24,861 nt of DNA from assembly GCA_000827205.1 (NCBI GenBank), contig KN832577.1:223105-247965 (forward strand). The letters run 5' to 3'. Source of the stretch: Plicaturopsis crispa FD-325 SS-3. Taxonomy: Eukaryota; Basidiomycota; Agaricomycetes; Amylocorticiales; Amylocorticiaceae. The translations under genes were made by a program, and so were the position numbers. The notes beneath the pieces are model-generated. The model searched no databases. It saw nothing but the letters and a program-made list of their open reading frames with translations, and was not told the origin of the DNA. Positions 9,953 through 19,466 of this stretch are shown here, one piece after another (position 1 is the first letter of the stretch; each line of letters begins with the position of its first letter).

Positions 9953-10268
9953 AAACTATCATCACCAGACTACAAATCTAGTCGTTCGAGGGCACTTGTG
10001 AGAAAGGGAAGTTCTAAGGCAAATAGATTCAGAGCAGCTAAACTAACTACTTACAAATGTTCTTACTGTGACTAGGACTGTAAGAACCAGAATACAAGAC
10101 TGTCTGTGAGTGACAGCAAACTACGGTATATGAACTACGGTCGTATACGGCAATAACAAAAATACTTTAAACTGATTTTCCTACTTACGTTTCGGAATGG
10201 CGGGCGTTAATGATTCAAATGGTCGTAGGGCCAAAGATGTTTTAAAAATGACCTGGTGAATGACCAGT
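9953..10268. other. no gene seen
   Basis: AT-richer sequence with no convincing open frame, repeat pair or RNA gene. A short inverted pair, TTCTTAC (about 10055) and GTAAGAAC (about 10080), can form a small hairpin. Confidence 0.4.
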
Positions 10269-10374
10269 GGTAAGGCCACCATAAATTTGGGTGGTGTTTT
10301 GTAAATCAGTTTGTGGGTTTGCGGTGTTTGGCAGTGGGTTTTTAAAAACCCCTGCAGAGACTGGTGGTCTTACC
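10269..10374. mobile_element. 106-base MITE-like element
   Basis: GGTAAGGCCACCA at the left end and TGGTGGTCTTACC at the right end are inverted repeats with one mismatch in 13. The inside is GT-rich with no coding. No clear target duplication was seen. Confidence 0.5.
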
Positions 10375-10899
10375 CGCCTCGGGCCCTGCACCCCGCGCCC
10401 CCTCAGTACAGCGGTCAACGGATCGTGCACCGTCACCTCCGTGCACGTCTCTGTCACGACCCGACCATTTCTCCACTTGCGCACATGTCCCGGGACTTCC
10501 TTCTGGGACCTACCTATGACGCTCTTTTTGACCGCGCTTCGATCCCTCAAGCATCCCGGACCCTTAACGCTTCGTTCACCTGCGCGTTTCGGCCCATTTT
10601 GCGTTGATTCAACCTCCGGGACCGTTTCGCCGCTGAAGCGCGACTTGGGCGCACTGCAGGACATCCCCGCGCGCGACCTCTAGTTCGATCCCTGAGGCTG
10701 CGCTTGGGTCCCTATAGCGTCCTTGGCCTCTAAACCCCTTGTCCACCTGCGCGTTCTCATCAGCAAAACAGCCATTTGGTCATAGTTTTATAGCACACCA
10801 TAGTAAGTCATAGTAAAATAACCTGTTCTCATAGTTGCCATAGACACTTCATAGCACCATAGTACTCCCCAGTGCTAGCTAGTTACACCTCAGATCTGT

Positions 10900-11940
10900 A
10901 CAGTGCATATAATGTTCTTGACAGTACTTCATATCTCTGTATCTCCGAACGCCATCGTCAATACTCAAAGCAGCAGCTCCGCTCACTTGAGCAATATGCA
11001 CTTGCTGGTCACAATGGATTCCCGCAGTCTGCCTATACTTGACTCAAAGACCTGAACGAAAACTACAAGCAAAAATTATGCATTGATCTCGAGTAAAAAA
11101 CATTGTCAGGGTTGAGATTTTATATGAACCAGTGGCATGATAGCGAGCACGCTATCCGCCGTGAAGAGTGTCGAGGGTCAGCTACAAGTAGTTACCTATG
11201 ATGTGTCTAACACAGTGACAGCATTGCGGTGATATGCAAGCTAAGCAAGAGCTTGAGGCAGGTTAGCAGACAACGCTGGAAGAAAAGGTATGGAAACATA
11301 CATGGCCGCGTATGTATACGTTTCACGGGTGCACCCAGTGACGGTAAGGAGGCACTTCGTCAACGTTCGTCAACGGCGGACGCGCCTCTGGCATCACAAA
11401 TATGCATGCGCCGACAGATCGACGAATTGCGCGAAGGCTGTATGTGACGGATGTCCGAAGCCGGGTCGGGCAGTGGGAAGAGCCGTCGATGCGCAAAGCT
11501 GTTGAAGTAAACGAGGGGGTCTGCACCGAGACTGCGAGACTGCGTAGGCAGAACGGTACTACGCGGCATGCATAGACACAGCGTCGCGATACCTGACGAA
11601 TTTCTTTGTTTCTAAACTCGCAAAGGTCCCAGAAATGTAGATCAGGCGTACCGGGATGCGTAAAGCAGCTGCTGTAGAGGGTCCACCGCTGATTATCTGC
11701 CGTCAGGTTCCCGTTCCCACTGCATGTGTACGCTGCGCTAGCCTCCGAGCCCGTGCCGTGGTGGCCTACGCGCCGTTCCGCGTAGCCCATTCTGTCACTT
11801 TGCGGTGCTATGCCGTGATTGTCGCTAACGTGCATCGGAGCGCGTGGTGATGGGAGTCCAGCGCTCAGCGGTGGTATGAGAACGTGAGCAGGAGGGGCAA
11901 GAGAGGGTGAGCGACAATGGACATGCTCGAGAGTCGAAAC
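10900..11940. other. no recognisable gene inside the 2.1-kb element
   Basis: The only long frame is a minus-strand run of about 235 codons (11323-12030). It has no domain that I recognise and an amino-acid make-up rich in Ser, Pro and Arg. I do not call it as a gene. Confidence 0.35.
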
Positions 11941-11949
11941 TTGCTTGAG

Positions 11950-12588
11950 ACTTGGAAAAAAGTTGTGCAGTGGCTGAGGCGACGTGGCCGTGGCCGCGGT
12001 GTGGCGTGAGAATTCAAAACAACTCCGCACACTTCAACTCGACGCGACGACTTGCGAGTTTCCTCTCCAGTTTCCCTCTCTCTGTGTCGTTTCCCAAGCC
12101 CTCACTGTTTGCCTCGACGCTCTTGCATCCTCTGCTCTGGCCCTCGCTTCGCCCGCCCTTCAATACTCAAGACGGCACTGATTGCAACCGCTGGCTCCCA
12201 CTGTGTTGTGCACGCGCCAGCGCAACGCCCATTCTGGAGGTATGTAAAACATTTGCCTCCGTGGCTTGTGAGCATCTCGCGTTAACCAAGCCCGTCGCTC
12301 ACCAGAGTAGCCCTCACGGAACCCTATCACTTGCTTCGTTCAAGTTTTGGTAAGTGTCTCGTTCATTTGTGTTGCACATCACGACTGATGCCCCACATGT
12401 TTGTAGGTACGGTGTGGTGGTTTGTACGACTTCCCAGTGAGTTGGACCTTTGTTGGCCTATCACTTCAGATTGCTAATACCTGTTGGAACTTTTGTAGAA
12501 TATGCCACCGCCGGCTGGTTTCCATCTGCGTGCCTCCGTTTGTTACCGCGTGGCCCGGGTTCAGTTGTATGAGTACTGTTCAATGTAG
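11950..12588 (+). pseudogene. intron-bearing gene start or remnant inside the 2.1-kb element
   Basis: Three close intervals have strong fungal intron signals: GTATGT...CACCAG (12240-12304), GTAAGT with CTGAT and TTTGTAG (12350-12407), and GTGAGT with TGCTAAT and TTTTGTAG (12438-12499). The pieces between them are only about 30-46 bases. An ATG at 12502 opens only a 28-codon frame (MPPPAGFHLR...), ending at 12588. This looks like the spliced leader and first codons of a gene, possibly a lost transposase or a captured host 5' end. No domain is visible. Confidence 0.45.
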
Positions 12589-13465
12589 CTTTCTAGGTTC
12601 AATATATTCTGCTTTTGTTACCTCCTAGCCATATATGAAGAAAGACTGTTAGAATCTGCACAACTTGATTATTATGATCATAGTGAGGTATATATAAGAA
12701 TATTGTATTTCTTAGCAGTGCTGTATAGTGCAGTTATGTGACTGTCCAGTACTATGAGATCTAGGGCACTATGGGGCTACTATGATGTTACTGTACAGTG
12801 CTGGCAAAACCCCCACCTTCCTATGAGAACTATGACACTATGAGGACTGTATAGTGCTGTCCAATGCTGGCTAATGTGCGGCTGTTTTGCTGATGCTGGC
12901 CCAGCTTGTGTCGTTCAGCCTCCAGGCTTGTTTCGCCAGCCACCTCCGCAGCAGCTAAAGTGTGACTTGGGCGCACTACGGGACATCACTGATCACTGTG
13001 CAACCTCTAGTTCGCTTCCCGAAGCTGTGCTCGGGTCCTTATGGCGTCTTCGGCCTGCAAACACTCTGTTCACCTGCACATTTTGGCCCTCTTGCCTCTT
13101 TCAGCCTTTGCGACTGCTCTACCACCTCCGCAGCTGCGGCACGACTTCCCTGCATGACTTAATGGCATTGCATGCAACCCCCCAGTCCATCACACGTCGC
13201 CCCATGTTGACCCCTTGTGTCTATGCGCCACAACTCCGCTTCCCTCGGCACCGGTCCGCGGCTTCGGAGCATCACGTGATTTCGTCGCGCGACTCCCCCC
13301 TTGGTCGCGCATCACCTCGTGTTGGCTGTATTGCCCTTTATTCCCTTATTTCGCATTTACCCTTGATTTCCTCCACATGTATCCTCGTTCCTCTTCCCCA
13401 TTTCACATTCTCCACCTTAGGAACTCTACACCTTACCTTCTCACCATCATCCCATCCATTTTTCG

Positions 13466-13472
13466 TATATAA
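13466..13472 (+). promoter_or_regulatory. TATA box in the 10452-14023 LTR
   Basis: TATATAA lies in the LTR about 560 bases before its end, matching the placement of the TATA box in the LTR of element A. Confidence 0.45.
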
Positions 13473-14096
13473 GTCAGCTGGCATGTACATAGTTCGACAG
13501 ACTTAATATTGTTGTGATCTCTCCTCTTGCTTAGTGTCCTTGTCTCAATGCTTGCTTGACTTTTGCCGGTTCTGTCCCTGTTTTTCTCGCGCTCCATCAC
13601 GACCAGGTTCCACCCTGACCCCTTTGCGCTCTGTCGCGACCTCTGCGTTCCATCGCCACTCTCCTGCGCTCCAGCGCCACTTCCGCATCCCATCGCGTCC
13701 CCTTTCCCACACTCTAGAATACCCTCGCGTCCTACCACGACTTTTTCCCGCGCTCCGCCGCTTCCCTGTATTATTTCCGCCACTCTTCTGCCTTTGCCGC
13801 ACCTCTCCTGCGCTCCACTCCGCCGCCACTCTCGCGTCTCACCGCAACTTTTTCCCACGCTTCGCGACTTCTACCGCGTCCCGTTGCATCACTCCGCCAC
13901 GGTCCTTGCACCGTCTGCCCTCGTATCGGGTCGCCTGGCGAGTTTTTGCCACTTTTACCACTTTTACTCTTTTTACTTTAGAGGTTTAAAGGCCTCGACC
14001 TTTTCTTTGGCCGGGTCCTTACAATCAGGGTTTGTCTAGGAGAAATCAGAAAAGCATATCCTGGTCCAGTACTTGTGGGATGCGCGGTGCGCGAGT

Positions 14097-14148
14097 TTTT
14101 GATGCAAGTGATACACGTGTATCCGTACCACGGGGGCGCGTGTTGATG
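14097..14148 (+). promoter_or_regulatory. conserved U3 blocks with palindromic E-box (element B)
   Basis: GATACACGTGTATC at 14110-14123 is a perfect 14-base palindrome around CACGTG, inside a 24-base block that differs from element A at one position. GGGGGCGCGTGTTGATG at 14132-14148 is the second block. Both lie upstream of the antisense gene. Confidence 0.5.
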
Positions 14149-14318
14149 ACTTGGGGAATTGATTGGATTGTGTTCCCGTACAGCCGGCCCATATCGAGCA
14201 GAATGCGCGGGCCGGATTCGCATACTCGGTGTTGTGTTGATCTCCCGAGGGTTCGGAGTGCTGGATCTTGCGTGAAGTGGCTGATCCATGTCGTGTAGAC
14301 GTATCTGTGTAGTGTAAG

Positions 14319-14883
14319 ACTTGCCCTAAGGCCTTAATAAGGGCACCCCTCGCGTCTTAAGGCTTAATAAGGGTTCAAAAGGCTCAATGTGCTAAGGGCT
14401 AAGGGCTTAATAAGGGTGGGTCACAAATAATCGAATTAAATATTATTTACCATATGGCTGCGGGAACTCTTCGGCCTCGACTTCAGTAGCGCTTCAACCC
14501 GGCGTACTGTGAGATTGCTTCACTTGGGCTTTAGGGACACACCTGCTAGCACTGAACCTCAGCTAGGGTGTGCCCAAAACCTAGGAGATCCTATAGATAA
14601 TAATTAAATATTCTACTTATCTACTTAAGGCCTTACTTAAGGCCTTAGCGCAAACAGGCCCCGGGAAGCTCACCCATTTCCGTGTCTGCCGAAATGGCCA
14701 AATTTGGCCCTCAAATATGCTATAATTTTGGCCTCAAATATGCTATCCGGACAAGGAAATGGCCAATTTTGAGCCCTCAAATATGCTATTCTCGGACACG
14801 GAAATGGGTGAGCTTCCCGGGGCCTGCGCAAGGCCTTAATAAGCCTTAACATTTACAAGGTTTAGCCCTTAGGGCAAACACTG
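14319..14883. mobile_element. hAT-like MITE in the LTR of element B
   Basis: GTGTAAG is duplicated at 14312-14318 and 14884-14890 (7 of 8 bases if extended). The right end reads CAGTGTTTGCCCTAAGG inward; the left reads ACTTGCCCTAAGG and is slightly shortened. Several copies of CTTAATAAGGG or its complement lie under both ends. The CAGTG tip and the 7-8-base duplication point to hAT. No coding is present, and a palindromic MITE is nested inside. Confidence 0.7.
14654..14825. mobile_element. palindromic MITE nested in the hAT-like MITE
   Basis: About 170 bases form a fold-back: AGGCCCCGGGAAGCTCACCC at the left pairs with its exact complement at the right, and the pairing continues through CATTTCCGTGTC. 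Three copies of CTCAAATATGCTAT fill the middle. GCGCAA flanks it on both sides (14648-14653 and 14826-14831), a likely 6-base duplication. Confidence 0.75.
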
Positions 14884-14920
14884 GTGTAAGTCTGCGAGCG
14901 CGTTGGTACGGGTCGTGACA

Positions 14921-14934
14921 GTACCCCCCTTCAA
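14921..14934 (-). promoter_or_regulatory. polypurine tract of element B
   Basis: Reads TTGAAGGGGGGTAC on the minus strand, followed directly by the LTR start TGTCACGACC. It establishes that the plus-strand gene beside it is antisense to the element. Confidence 0.7.
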
Positions 14935-15218
14935 GGTGCGAGCCCCGCGAGCGCTTAAGTCTGCAGGGCCGCCGCAGGGCCGCAGCTCTTTTGCGGTCAG
15001 GGTCAGTGGGCGCTTGTCGCGGTGGCGTGGGAAAATGGACTTGCGAAAATTTTTGTCGTTGTCGTCCGCCTCCTTGTTGAATGCCACCACCTCCCTGGTT
15101 CTCAACTCGCGACTGAGCTCGCACTTGCCGCGCTTCGGTCGAACTCGACCTGCTGCTGGCCGAGGTTGCTGCAAAAAATCGTCGCGATCCCCGTTACGCT
15201 TTCGTGCAAGCCCGTAAG

Positions 15219-17587
15219 ATGTCCTCGCCCCAGCCCGGTTTTGACACCGTGTCCACGCATGGGGAAGCTGCGCCAGAGTCCAGCGAGGCCGCGCCTTCGC
15301 CGAGCGGGGACGCGCCTTTGCCGAGTGAGGCCGCGTCGTCGCCGAGTGAGGCTGCGCCGTCGCTACATGAAGCCGCGTCTCCGCTGGGTGAGGAGCTGGC
15401 GCCTGACGTCGCCGACCCCGGAGTATGGTTGGCCGAGGATTTCGAGACTGGGAGCCTCAACCTTCTCGTGCCCAAGAATGTGATCAACGATCAGGAAGGC
15501 GTCCAGGACGACTCTATCAATTGGACCCTGCGCCTCCGCTTTCGGTCCTGGGTCACGAACGACCGCCTGTATGGCTGTGAAGCGTACAATCTTGGTCCGG
15601 GTCGCCTAGTGGTGAGTCGCTCCGAGCTCGATCGCCCTGTTTGTGCTGATATCGCTTCGTCCCCAGGGTTGCTTGACTTGTCCAAAGCAGGGCAAGCGAT
15701 GCTCGGTCACCGCTGGGTCGGCCAAGTGCTATCCGTGCTCGAGGTCGCGCATGCAGTGCTCGCGCCTCCAGTCCTACCATGATTGGCGGATCCGCGAGCA
15801 TATGGATGAAGACTCCGCGTTCGTGGCGTTGGGCGGGAGCGCGCAGTACGAGCGCTTCCTGCAGGACCTTTACGCAACGAAAAGTCTCGTTGCCCCGCCT
15901 AGCGCCCAGCCGCCGAAAACGAAGAAGGCGCGTGGTCCGTCGAAGAAGGCTGCGCCGCCGGTAGCGCCTGGTGGTGCATCCCCGCCGCGCACGCGTGGTC
16001 GTGCTGCCGCTGCTGGGCCCTCGGTCAAGGCCCTCGGCAAGCGTCCAGCGCGTGAGCCGTTCCCCGAGGTTGAAGGAGCAGCGAGCGCATCGGCCGTCCA
16101 GGGTGCGCCGCGTGTGTCCGATTCGCGTTCGCGGAAAAAGGTGCGGTTCGCCCAGCGCTTGTTAGTTGGTTGCTGGCTGATGTGCTCTGCTGCAGGCGCG
16201 TCTTATCCCGGACACGCCACAGAGTCCTCCTCCCGATGCGACAGAGGACGTGACCCCACCGCCGGCGGATTCGATCCTCGGCGATCTTGATTTCGACCTC
16301 GACGTGGACCTTCGGGAGCTGCACGACACTCGCAGCGCCAATACGCGCCTGCAGAAAGACAACGACAACTTGCGCGCCATGCTTCGGCAGGCGCGTGAAG
16401 CTGGTCGGGACCTCCAGTATGAGCAGGCCACCCTGCAAACATCGTTGCAAGCGGCGGAGCAGGCGCGTCTTGCCGCTGAACAGTCGGCGCGTCCTGCGCA
16501 AACCCGGGCCACGGAACTTCAACGCCGCCTCACCGCCACAACCGGAGCTCTCACGGCGTCTCAAGATCAGCTCGGCCTCTTACGCGCTGAGCTTCGTGAT
16601 ACGCAGGCAAGCCTGGCCGCCGCGGAGAAGAAACTCGCGGACACGGAGGAGAGGCTGCGGGTGTTGCAGGTGTGTTACAACAACCAGGCTAACGCCACGG
16701 TTGGTGCAGAGGCGGAGCGCGATGAGATCGACCTCGAACGGGCTCGCGCTGCCGTGCGTCGTGCCACGGTTCACGATGCCCGTGAGCCCCCGTACGAAGG
16801 TCGTCTTGCCCAGGCGCGGCCCGAGACAACAGATGCGTCCGGCACTTCGACGCTCGTTGTCTCTCTCCGCGCTCAGATTACCGACCTCGAGCGATCGCTT
16901 GCGCTGGCGCGCGAGGAGGCCGAGGAGGCCGCGGATGCGCCGTTCGTGGAGTTGCGCGAGCGTTACGAGCGCGCCAGTGAGGAGGTGCAGGCCGCGCAGG
17001 CGCTTCTGCGTCAGCAGCGCGCAGATTTTTCGGATTTCCGCCGTAAGTCCGCGCGAGAGACCGCGGTCCTCGCCGATCGTGTTGTCGGGCTCGAGGAGCA
17101 CTACCACGTGCTGGAGAGGGAGTGTGACGAGCTCCAGGAGGAGTTGTCCCAGCGAAGCGCTGTTGTGGATCTGGTGCGCGACCTTCCGCCATCGGGAGAC
17201 CTCGACGATGCCGATTTTGTCGACGTCGAGGTGCATCGTGCTCGTGTCCGGGATCAAGCGCGAGGTGAGTCCATTCGCGCTTTGCCGTGTGTTCTTGTCG
17301 CGAACTGATGGTTTTCGTCGTTCCAGCGGCCGTCGAGCGCGATGCTCTGCGTCAGCAGGCTGGTTCGCTGCTGACAGGCTTCTTCAAGCGCATCGCGAAG
17401 CCTGGATAGCGCGATCGGTCTTGTTGAGCGTGCTGACGTCGATCAGGCCAGCGTCGCACTCGCCGATATCCGCGGCGCGTTTGTCGCGCTCCTGAGCAAC
17501 ATGCTCGAGCAGGGCGCGGCGTGGGTGGATACCGCGTTGTTGCCTAGCGACGCGTCGGCGGGTGTGCTGGTGCGCTTCGGGCAGTGA
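15219..17587 (+). pseudogene. element-borne antisense gene: Zn2Cys6 and coiled coil (copy B)
   Basis: This uninterrupted second copy shows the whole layout. ATG at 15219 is followed by Ser-Ser-Pro-Gln, then an acidic Ala/Glu/Ser/Pro repeat-like region and the DFETG...FRSWVTNDRLYG...GPGRLVVS block. After an intron-like interval (about 15612-15666) comes C-X2-C-X6-C-X8-C-X2-C-X6-C at 15670-15759, the Gal4-type zinc-cluster spacing. A Lys/Arg-rich linker with PPRTRGRA follows. After a second interval (about 16141-16195) there is a long coiled coil with many Glu, Arg, Leu and Ala; a third interval is near 17265-17326. The stop at 17587 ends a tail shared with copy A (ADVD, WVDTALLP). The copy looks old, with few breaks. 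A DNA-binding, self-associating protein is inferred; no family name is known to me. Confidence 0.7.
15670..15759 (+). other. Zn2Cys6 binuclear cluster, copy B
   Basis: Six cysteines are spaced 2, 6, 8, 2 and 6, all kept in copy A (7015-6926), while most residues between them differ. In fungi this cluster binds DNA, usually CGG-type half-sites. The block SR[L/I]QS[Y/F]H[D/E]WR follows in both copies. Confidence 0.75.
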
Positions 17588-17820
17588 GGGATCGGTGGCG
17601 GTATTGTTTCTTGGTCTTGTAGTATAGATAGCCTTTTGTGCTTGTCGTCTTTTTGAATGTTACGTTGGTGCGTTTGTCCCGCCGGTCCAGGGAAAGGAAA
17701 TTAGGAGAGTGAACTTCGAGAAGGCAAGAAAAAAAAGAAAAGATGTTTGATTATGAAGTGCAGTAGAACAGAGTCCGAACGTAGTCTGGATCAAGTGAGG
17801 TACACCCCCAGACCGGAATT
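17588..17820 (+). other. 3' flank of the antisense gene, copy B
   Basis: No coding seen. The TTGTTTCTTGGTC segment and an A-rich tract (about 17726-17742) resemble the same region of element A. The homology fades near 17820. Confidence 0.45.
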
Positions 17821-17823
17821 CAA

Positions 17824-18090
17824 TAGACTCGAGCCAGTCAAAATTTTACAGCCGACACTCGAAGATAGTCGTTCGAGTTGCCGAATCCGAGCCACAAAAC
17901 GACTATCTTTTGTGTAGCGTAGTTTTCGGGCACTGGTTCGAGTCTAGGAATTCAATGAAAAATCTTTGGAGAGTGAGATCAGGCAATCAGCAAACCTGCG
18001 GCCGTCTGAATCGTCTTGGCCAAGCTAGACTCGAGGCAGTCAAAATGTCACAGCCGACACTCGAAGATAATCGTTTGAGTTGGCTGGAAG
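17824..18090 (+). repeat. tRNA-like (SINE-like) repeat, one copy plus a partial copy
   Basis: TAGACTCGAG.CAGTCAAAAT starts at 17824 and again at 18026. The first copy runs through ACGACTATCTTTTG and an A-box-like TAGCGTAGTTTTCGG to a B-box-like GGTTCGAGTCT at 17935-17945. The second stops at about 18090, where a DNA element begins. A third copy of the latter half lies at 21392-21455. The A-to-B distance is short for a tRNA gene, so this is at most tRNA-derived. Confidence 0.5.
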
Positions 18091-18401
18091 GGGACTGGAG
18101 CATAACGCGGCCATTTAGGACGGTCAAAGTTCCGAATACCTTCCGGCCATCACATGACCAGAATAAAATGGACTTAGAAAAAATCGAGCACACTTGAAAT
18201 TCAAACTCGTTGGATCGTATTTCTGAGGAGACAGAAAGTCTCGCAATGTATTCGCCAAGACGCCCCCGAAGTTTCGAGACGCGAAGCAACATTTTACGCG
18301 TGTTAATCTCGAAACAACGACTCAACCTGAACATTTACCTCGTTCACCCCCGCGCTCACCTCACGACGCGCGTCCATCTCTGAACTTCATCTTACGGCCT
18401 T

Positions 18402-19198
18402 TTATAGCTTAGTCTGGCAGCCGGAACTCATGGATTTGCTGTAGATTATACCCGCTGACCGTTCTTGAGCAGTTTTCACGCCCCCGTGCAGGTAGCTCGG
18501 GAGTGCGGCGGCGGCCCCGAGTGGCGTTGTGTCTCTGATTGCACGGTGCGCACTCGAGCTTTGACCTAACCAACTAGCATCACACTGACACCCTTTAATT
18601 GTGTAGCATTCTATTTGAAGCGGTCCTCCCAGAGAGGCTACAATTAGCATGCCAGGAGCTATGCCACTGGGCGCACAGATTCGAGGCTCGAGCACCCAAG
18701 CCATCTCAATCGGAATGCGGGTGAGCATGCTCCCTCGCAAAAGGAGGAAGCGAGATGGCAAATCCCTGGGCTACAGGACAGGATTTTTCGACCGGTACGT
18801 CGTCTTTCAACTTGATCATGGCACGGGGTGGGTCTTCTGATTGACCTCCGAAGCACAAAACGACGAGCGCCGTCCTCGTTTGACTCAAAAAAGCACCGTC
18901 GTTTTGGCGTGCAGTCAGGGGTCTCAGGCTCTCTAGTGTGGAGACGGAGGCCGCTCAGTAATGGCTTCGAGTCGGTAAAACACGCGACATTGGACAAGTA
19001 CCACTTCACATCTGCCAGCTGAGGAGGTAAGAATTCTGGCTGTACTTCTGCGGAGCCATCACTTATAACGTCTTTAGCTGTAATCCTCTCGATAGCGCGG
19101 GGCCACGCTACGATTTTCGAGTTACGAAGCAGAGATACGAGGATGGGCGCCGCGCCGCACCTCAATTGAGGGTGTTTGTTGATAACAACATTACCCAC
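18402..19198 (-). pseudogene. unrecognised protein-like segment in the 18091-21391 element
   Basis: The minus strand carries two overlapping open stretches. One is about 19198-18659 and includes EFLPPQLADVKWYLSNVACF; the other is about 18761-18402 and includes GMLIVASLGGPLQIECYT. They read like normal protein and lie head to tail in different frames, so an intron or decay separates them. No ATG or domain fixes the start. They may be a captured host gene fragment. No transposase motif is visible. Confidence 0.35.
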
Positions 19199-19466
19199 TT
19201 CTCATGCAACGTCCTGTTCAATGCTGAGATAGTTCGGGGGTGGCTCTATCTGTATATTTCGCGATACTCCGTCGGCGCGGAAATCAATTCTAACCTTGCT
19301 CGACTGCATACCATTTGGGTGGCCGTTGACCCACTTTTGAGTATCTTCATGCACAACTTCGGGGGCCTTTTAAAGAGTACAAGGCCGAACTTTCTGTCTC
19401 CTCAGAAATACGATCCAACGAGTTTGAATTTTCAAGTGTGCTCGATTTTTTCTAAGTCCATTTTAT

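Larger units (their letters stand above)
10758..12895. mobile_element. 2.1-kb DNA element with CATAG-rich ends
   Basis: CATCAGCAAAACAGCC at 10758 and its exact reverse complement ending at 12895 form a 16-base terminal inverted repeat. For about 150-200 bases inside each end the motif CATAG (or CTATG at the right) recurs at least six times, facing inward, as transposase-binding repeats often do. I see no transposase domain. A spliced-gene-like segment lies at about 11950-12590. No certain target duplication was found, so the class is unresolved. Confidence 0.7.
10576..13120 (+). repeat. tandem repeat inside LTR, split by insertion
   Basis: Units start at about 10576, 10742 and 13065 with G[T/C]CACCTGC[G/A]C. 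The GACTTGGGCGCACT segment recurs at about 10645 and 12965, and TCTAGTTCG at about 10681 and 13008. Copies are about 80 percent alike. The DNA element sits in the middle unit, so the two flanks look like a large duplication but are separate tandem units. Confidence 0.6.
10452..14023 (+). repeat. chromovirus-type LTR, interrupted by a DNA element
   Basis: The start TGTCACGACCCG matches 12 bases of the LTR start of element B (14920 on the minus strand). The end, CCTTACA at 14023, and the preceding 120 bases or so match the LTR of element A. A TATATAA box is at 13466-13472. Without the inserted element (10758-12895) it would be about 1.43 kb. The extra length over A comes from tandem units of about 170-190 bases. 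No 5-base duplication is visible at the two ends. It is a fossil, solo or left from a rearrangement. Confidence 0.6.
14024..14920 (-). repeat. 3' LTR stub of element B
   Basis: It starts TGTCACGACC at 14920, right after the polypurine tract. About 330 bases of LTR remain once the MITE at 14319-14883 is discounted. The U3 blocks shared with the LTR of element A are at 14097-14148. Confidence 0.65.
14024..17820 (-). mobile_element. Ty3/gypsy chromovirus remnant on the minus strand (element B)
   Basis: Read on the minus strand, this fossil keeps the antisense gene, the polypurine tract (14934-14921) and the beginning of the 3' LTR (from 14920). Its pol should lie right of 17590 but is gone; the homology to element A fades near 17820, where other repeats start. 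The LTR is cut at 14024, where an oppositely facing LTR end abuts it. It is broken and partial, and its age cannot be read from paired LTRs. Confidence 0.7.

Noticed and set aside
11323-12030. 235-codon minus-strand frame in the 2.1-kb element
   Set aside because: No recognisable domain, low-information composition, and it overlaps intron signals on the other strand.
15219-17587. Copy B taken as an ordinary host transcription-factor gene
   Set aside because: The polypurine tract and LTR start lie immediately upstream in the right orientation, and a second copy has the same setting in element A.
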